Origin: Sulfuritalea sp. | GTDB lineage: Bacteria > Pseudomonadota > Gammaproteobacteria > Burkholderiales > Rhodocyclaceae | NCBI GenBank assembly: GCA_021738105.1 | Contig: JAIPCS010000061.1 | Span: forward strand, 1 to 16,090 | Direction of reading: 5' to 3' | DNA: 16,090 bases | Part shown: positions 15,104 to 16,090 of the stretch, piece by piece | Layout: each line of letters opens with the position of its first letter | Position numbering within the stretch: position 1 is the first letter of the stretch | Translations under genes and position numbers: made by a program | Notes under the pieces: generated by a model | The model's database searches: none | What the model was told of the DNA's origin: nothing | What the model saw: the letters and a program-made list of their open reading frames with translations, nothing else

Positions 15104-16090
15104 CTAGCTCAAATCTTCTCGACTGGCACGTTTGCGCTCATGTTCCTTGAGCAGACGCTTTCGCAGGCGGATCGATTTCGGTGTGATTTCGACCAGTTCG
15201 TCATCTGCGATGAATTCGACGGCAGATTCCAGAGTCATCTGAATGGGTGGTACCAGACGTACCGCTTCGTCGGTGCCCGACGAACGCACGTTGGTCAACT
15301 GTTTGCCCTTGATCGGATTGACCACGAGGTCGTTGTCGCGGCTATGAATGCCGATGATGATGCCTTCGTAAAGCGGGTCGCCGTGGCTGACAAACATGCG
15401 ACCGCGATCTTGTAGCTTCCACAGCGCATAGGCCACAGCGGCGCCGTTGTCTTGCGAAATCAGCACGCCGTTGCGGCGCTCTGCCATGGTTCCCGCAACA
15501 GGACCATAGTCGTCGAAAATATGGCTGGCCATGCCGGTGCCGCGGGTCGACGTTAAAAACTCGCCCTGAAAGCCGATCAAGCCACGGGCAGGGATGCGGT
15601 ACTCGAGACGGACGCGGCCCTTGCCATCCGATTCCATATTCAGCAATTCACCCCGTCGGCGGCCGAGTTCTTCCATGACGCCACCCTGATGATCGTTTTC
15701 GATATCGACGGTCAGAAGCTCATACGGTTCGCACTTTTCACCGTTGATTTCCTTGAATAGCACTCGTGGGCGCGACACTGCCAGCTCGTAACCTTCGCGA
15801 CGCATGGTTTCGAGCAGGATGGTGAGGTGCAGCTCACCGCGGCCCGAGACGAGAAACACATCGGCATCTTCTGTATCTTCGACACGCAAGGCGACATTGG
15901 CCAGCAATTCTTTTTGCAGACGCTCGCGAATCTGGCGGCTCGTCACGAACTTGCCTTCCTTGCCGGCCAACGGCGAAGTATTGACCTGGAAGTTCATCGT
16001 CAAAGTGGGCTCGTCTACCACCAGCGGCGGCATGCCTGCGGGCGCGGCAGGGTCACAGATGGTGACGCCGATTCCGACCTGTTCGATACC
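15104..16090 (-). CDS. typA: GTPase TypA/BipA, C-terminal part (cut by window edge)
   Basis: The last 328 residues of a protein usually near 607 residues long; the start and the whole GTPase domain lie beyond the right edge. TypA is a ribosome-associated translational GTPase related to EF-G and LepA, needed in stress, cold growth and 50S assembly. The frame is open to base 16090 and begins GIEQVGIGVTICDPAAPAG, which belongs to the end of domain II. VDEPTLTMNFQVN, GRGELHLTILLETMRREGYE and RVLFKEINGEKCEPYE follow (EF-G-like domains III and V). The TypA-specific C-terminal domain then contains EYRIPARGLIGFQGEFLTST, RSSGTDEAVRLVPP and the basic end KRLLKEHERKRASR. The ATG at 16031-16033 is internal and is not the true start. 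The terminator lies directly downstream. Confidence 0.97.
   Translation of the reverse strand, partial: GIEQVGIGVTICDPAAPAGMPPLVVDEPTLTMNFQVNTSPLAGKEGKFVTSRQIRERLQKELLANVALRVEDTEDADVFLVSGRGELHLTILLETMRREGYELAVSRPRVLFKEINGEKCEPYELLTVDIENDHQGGVMEELGRRRGELLNMESDGKGRVRLEYRIPARGLIGFQGEFLTSTRGTGMASHIFDDYGPVAGTMAERRNGVLISQDNGAAVAYALWKLQDRGRMFVSHGDPLYEGIIIGIHSRDNDLVVNPIKGKQLTNVRSSGTDEAVRLVPPIQMTLESAVEFIADDELVEITPKSIRLRKRLLKEHERKRASREDLS

Noticed and set aside
1..16090. CRISPR arrays, insertion sequences, riboswitches or toxin-antitoxin genes
   Set aside because: I found no regularly spaced repeats, transposase motifs, known riboswitch cores or toxin-antitoxin pairs. Nearly all the sequence is conserved housekeeping genes with short gaps.

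Overview
The window looks like an ordinary chromosomal stretch of a betaproteobacterium with moderately high GC. The inference rests on protein character and gene order: short EpsC-type CysE next to IscR, a DUF1178 protein, and a complete isc operon with an extra cysteine desulfurase between iscR and iscS. The exact genus cannot be told from the sequence alone.

Left edge (1-342): about 180 bases with no recognisable gene lead into the 3' half only of a tRNA-Cys gene (about 184-228), followed by an intact tRNA-Leu(UAA) at 258-342. In many proteobacteria tRNA-Cys and this tRNA-Leu are neighbours, so the missing 5' half of tRNA-Cys marks a junction. The most economical reading is the end of an integrated element, or of its scar, lying to the left of the window.

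Region 356-5179: a small DUF1178 protein runs rightward straight out of the tRNA. It converges on a leftward block of suhB, mutS and a secreted calcineurin-like phosphoesterase. These three are tightly packed, with a 6-nt gap and then a 3-nt overlap, and are probably co-transcribed.

Region 5243-13612: trmJ, cysE, iscR, a NifS/IscS-like desulfurase paralogue, iscS, iscU, iscA, hscB, hscA, fdx and iscX all run rightward. This is the housekeeping Fe-S cluster assembly system. CysE makes O-acetylserine for cysteine synthesis. IscS takes sulfur from cysteine. IscU is the scaffold. HscA and HscB drive cluster transfer by way of the LPPVK motif of IscU. Fdx supplies electrons, IscA is an A-type carrier and IscX is an iron-binding modulator. 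A dyad closely matching the IscR type 1 operator lies over the likely iscR promoter, which suggests autorepression by the Fe-S form of IscR. A 111-nt gap with a GC-rich hairpin separates iscS from iscU.

Region 13619-16090: a TatD/YjjV-type hydrolase and thiol peroxidase tpx run rightward. A strong bidirectional terminator separates tpx from the leftward typA/bipA, which is cut by the right edge. Nothing here demands a wholly new system. The most interesting points are the truncated tRNA-Cys junction, the second desulfurase inside the isc operon, and the regulatory structures at iscR and between iscS and iscU.
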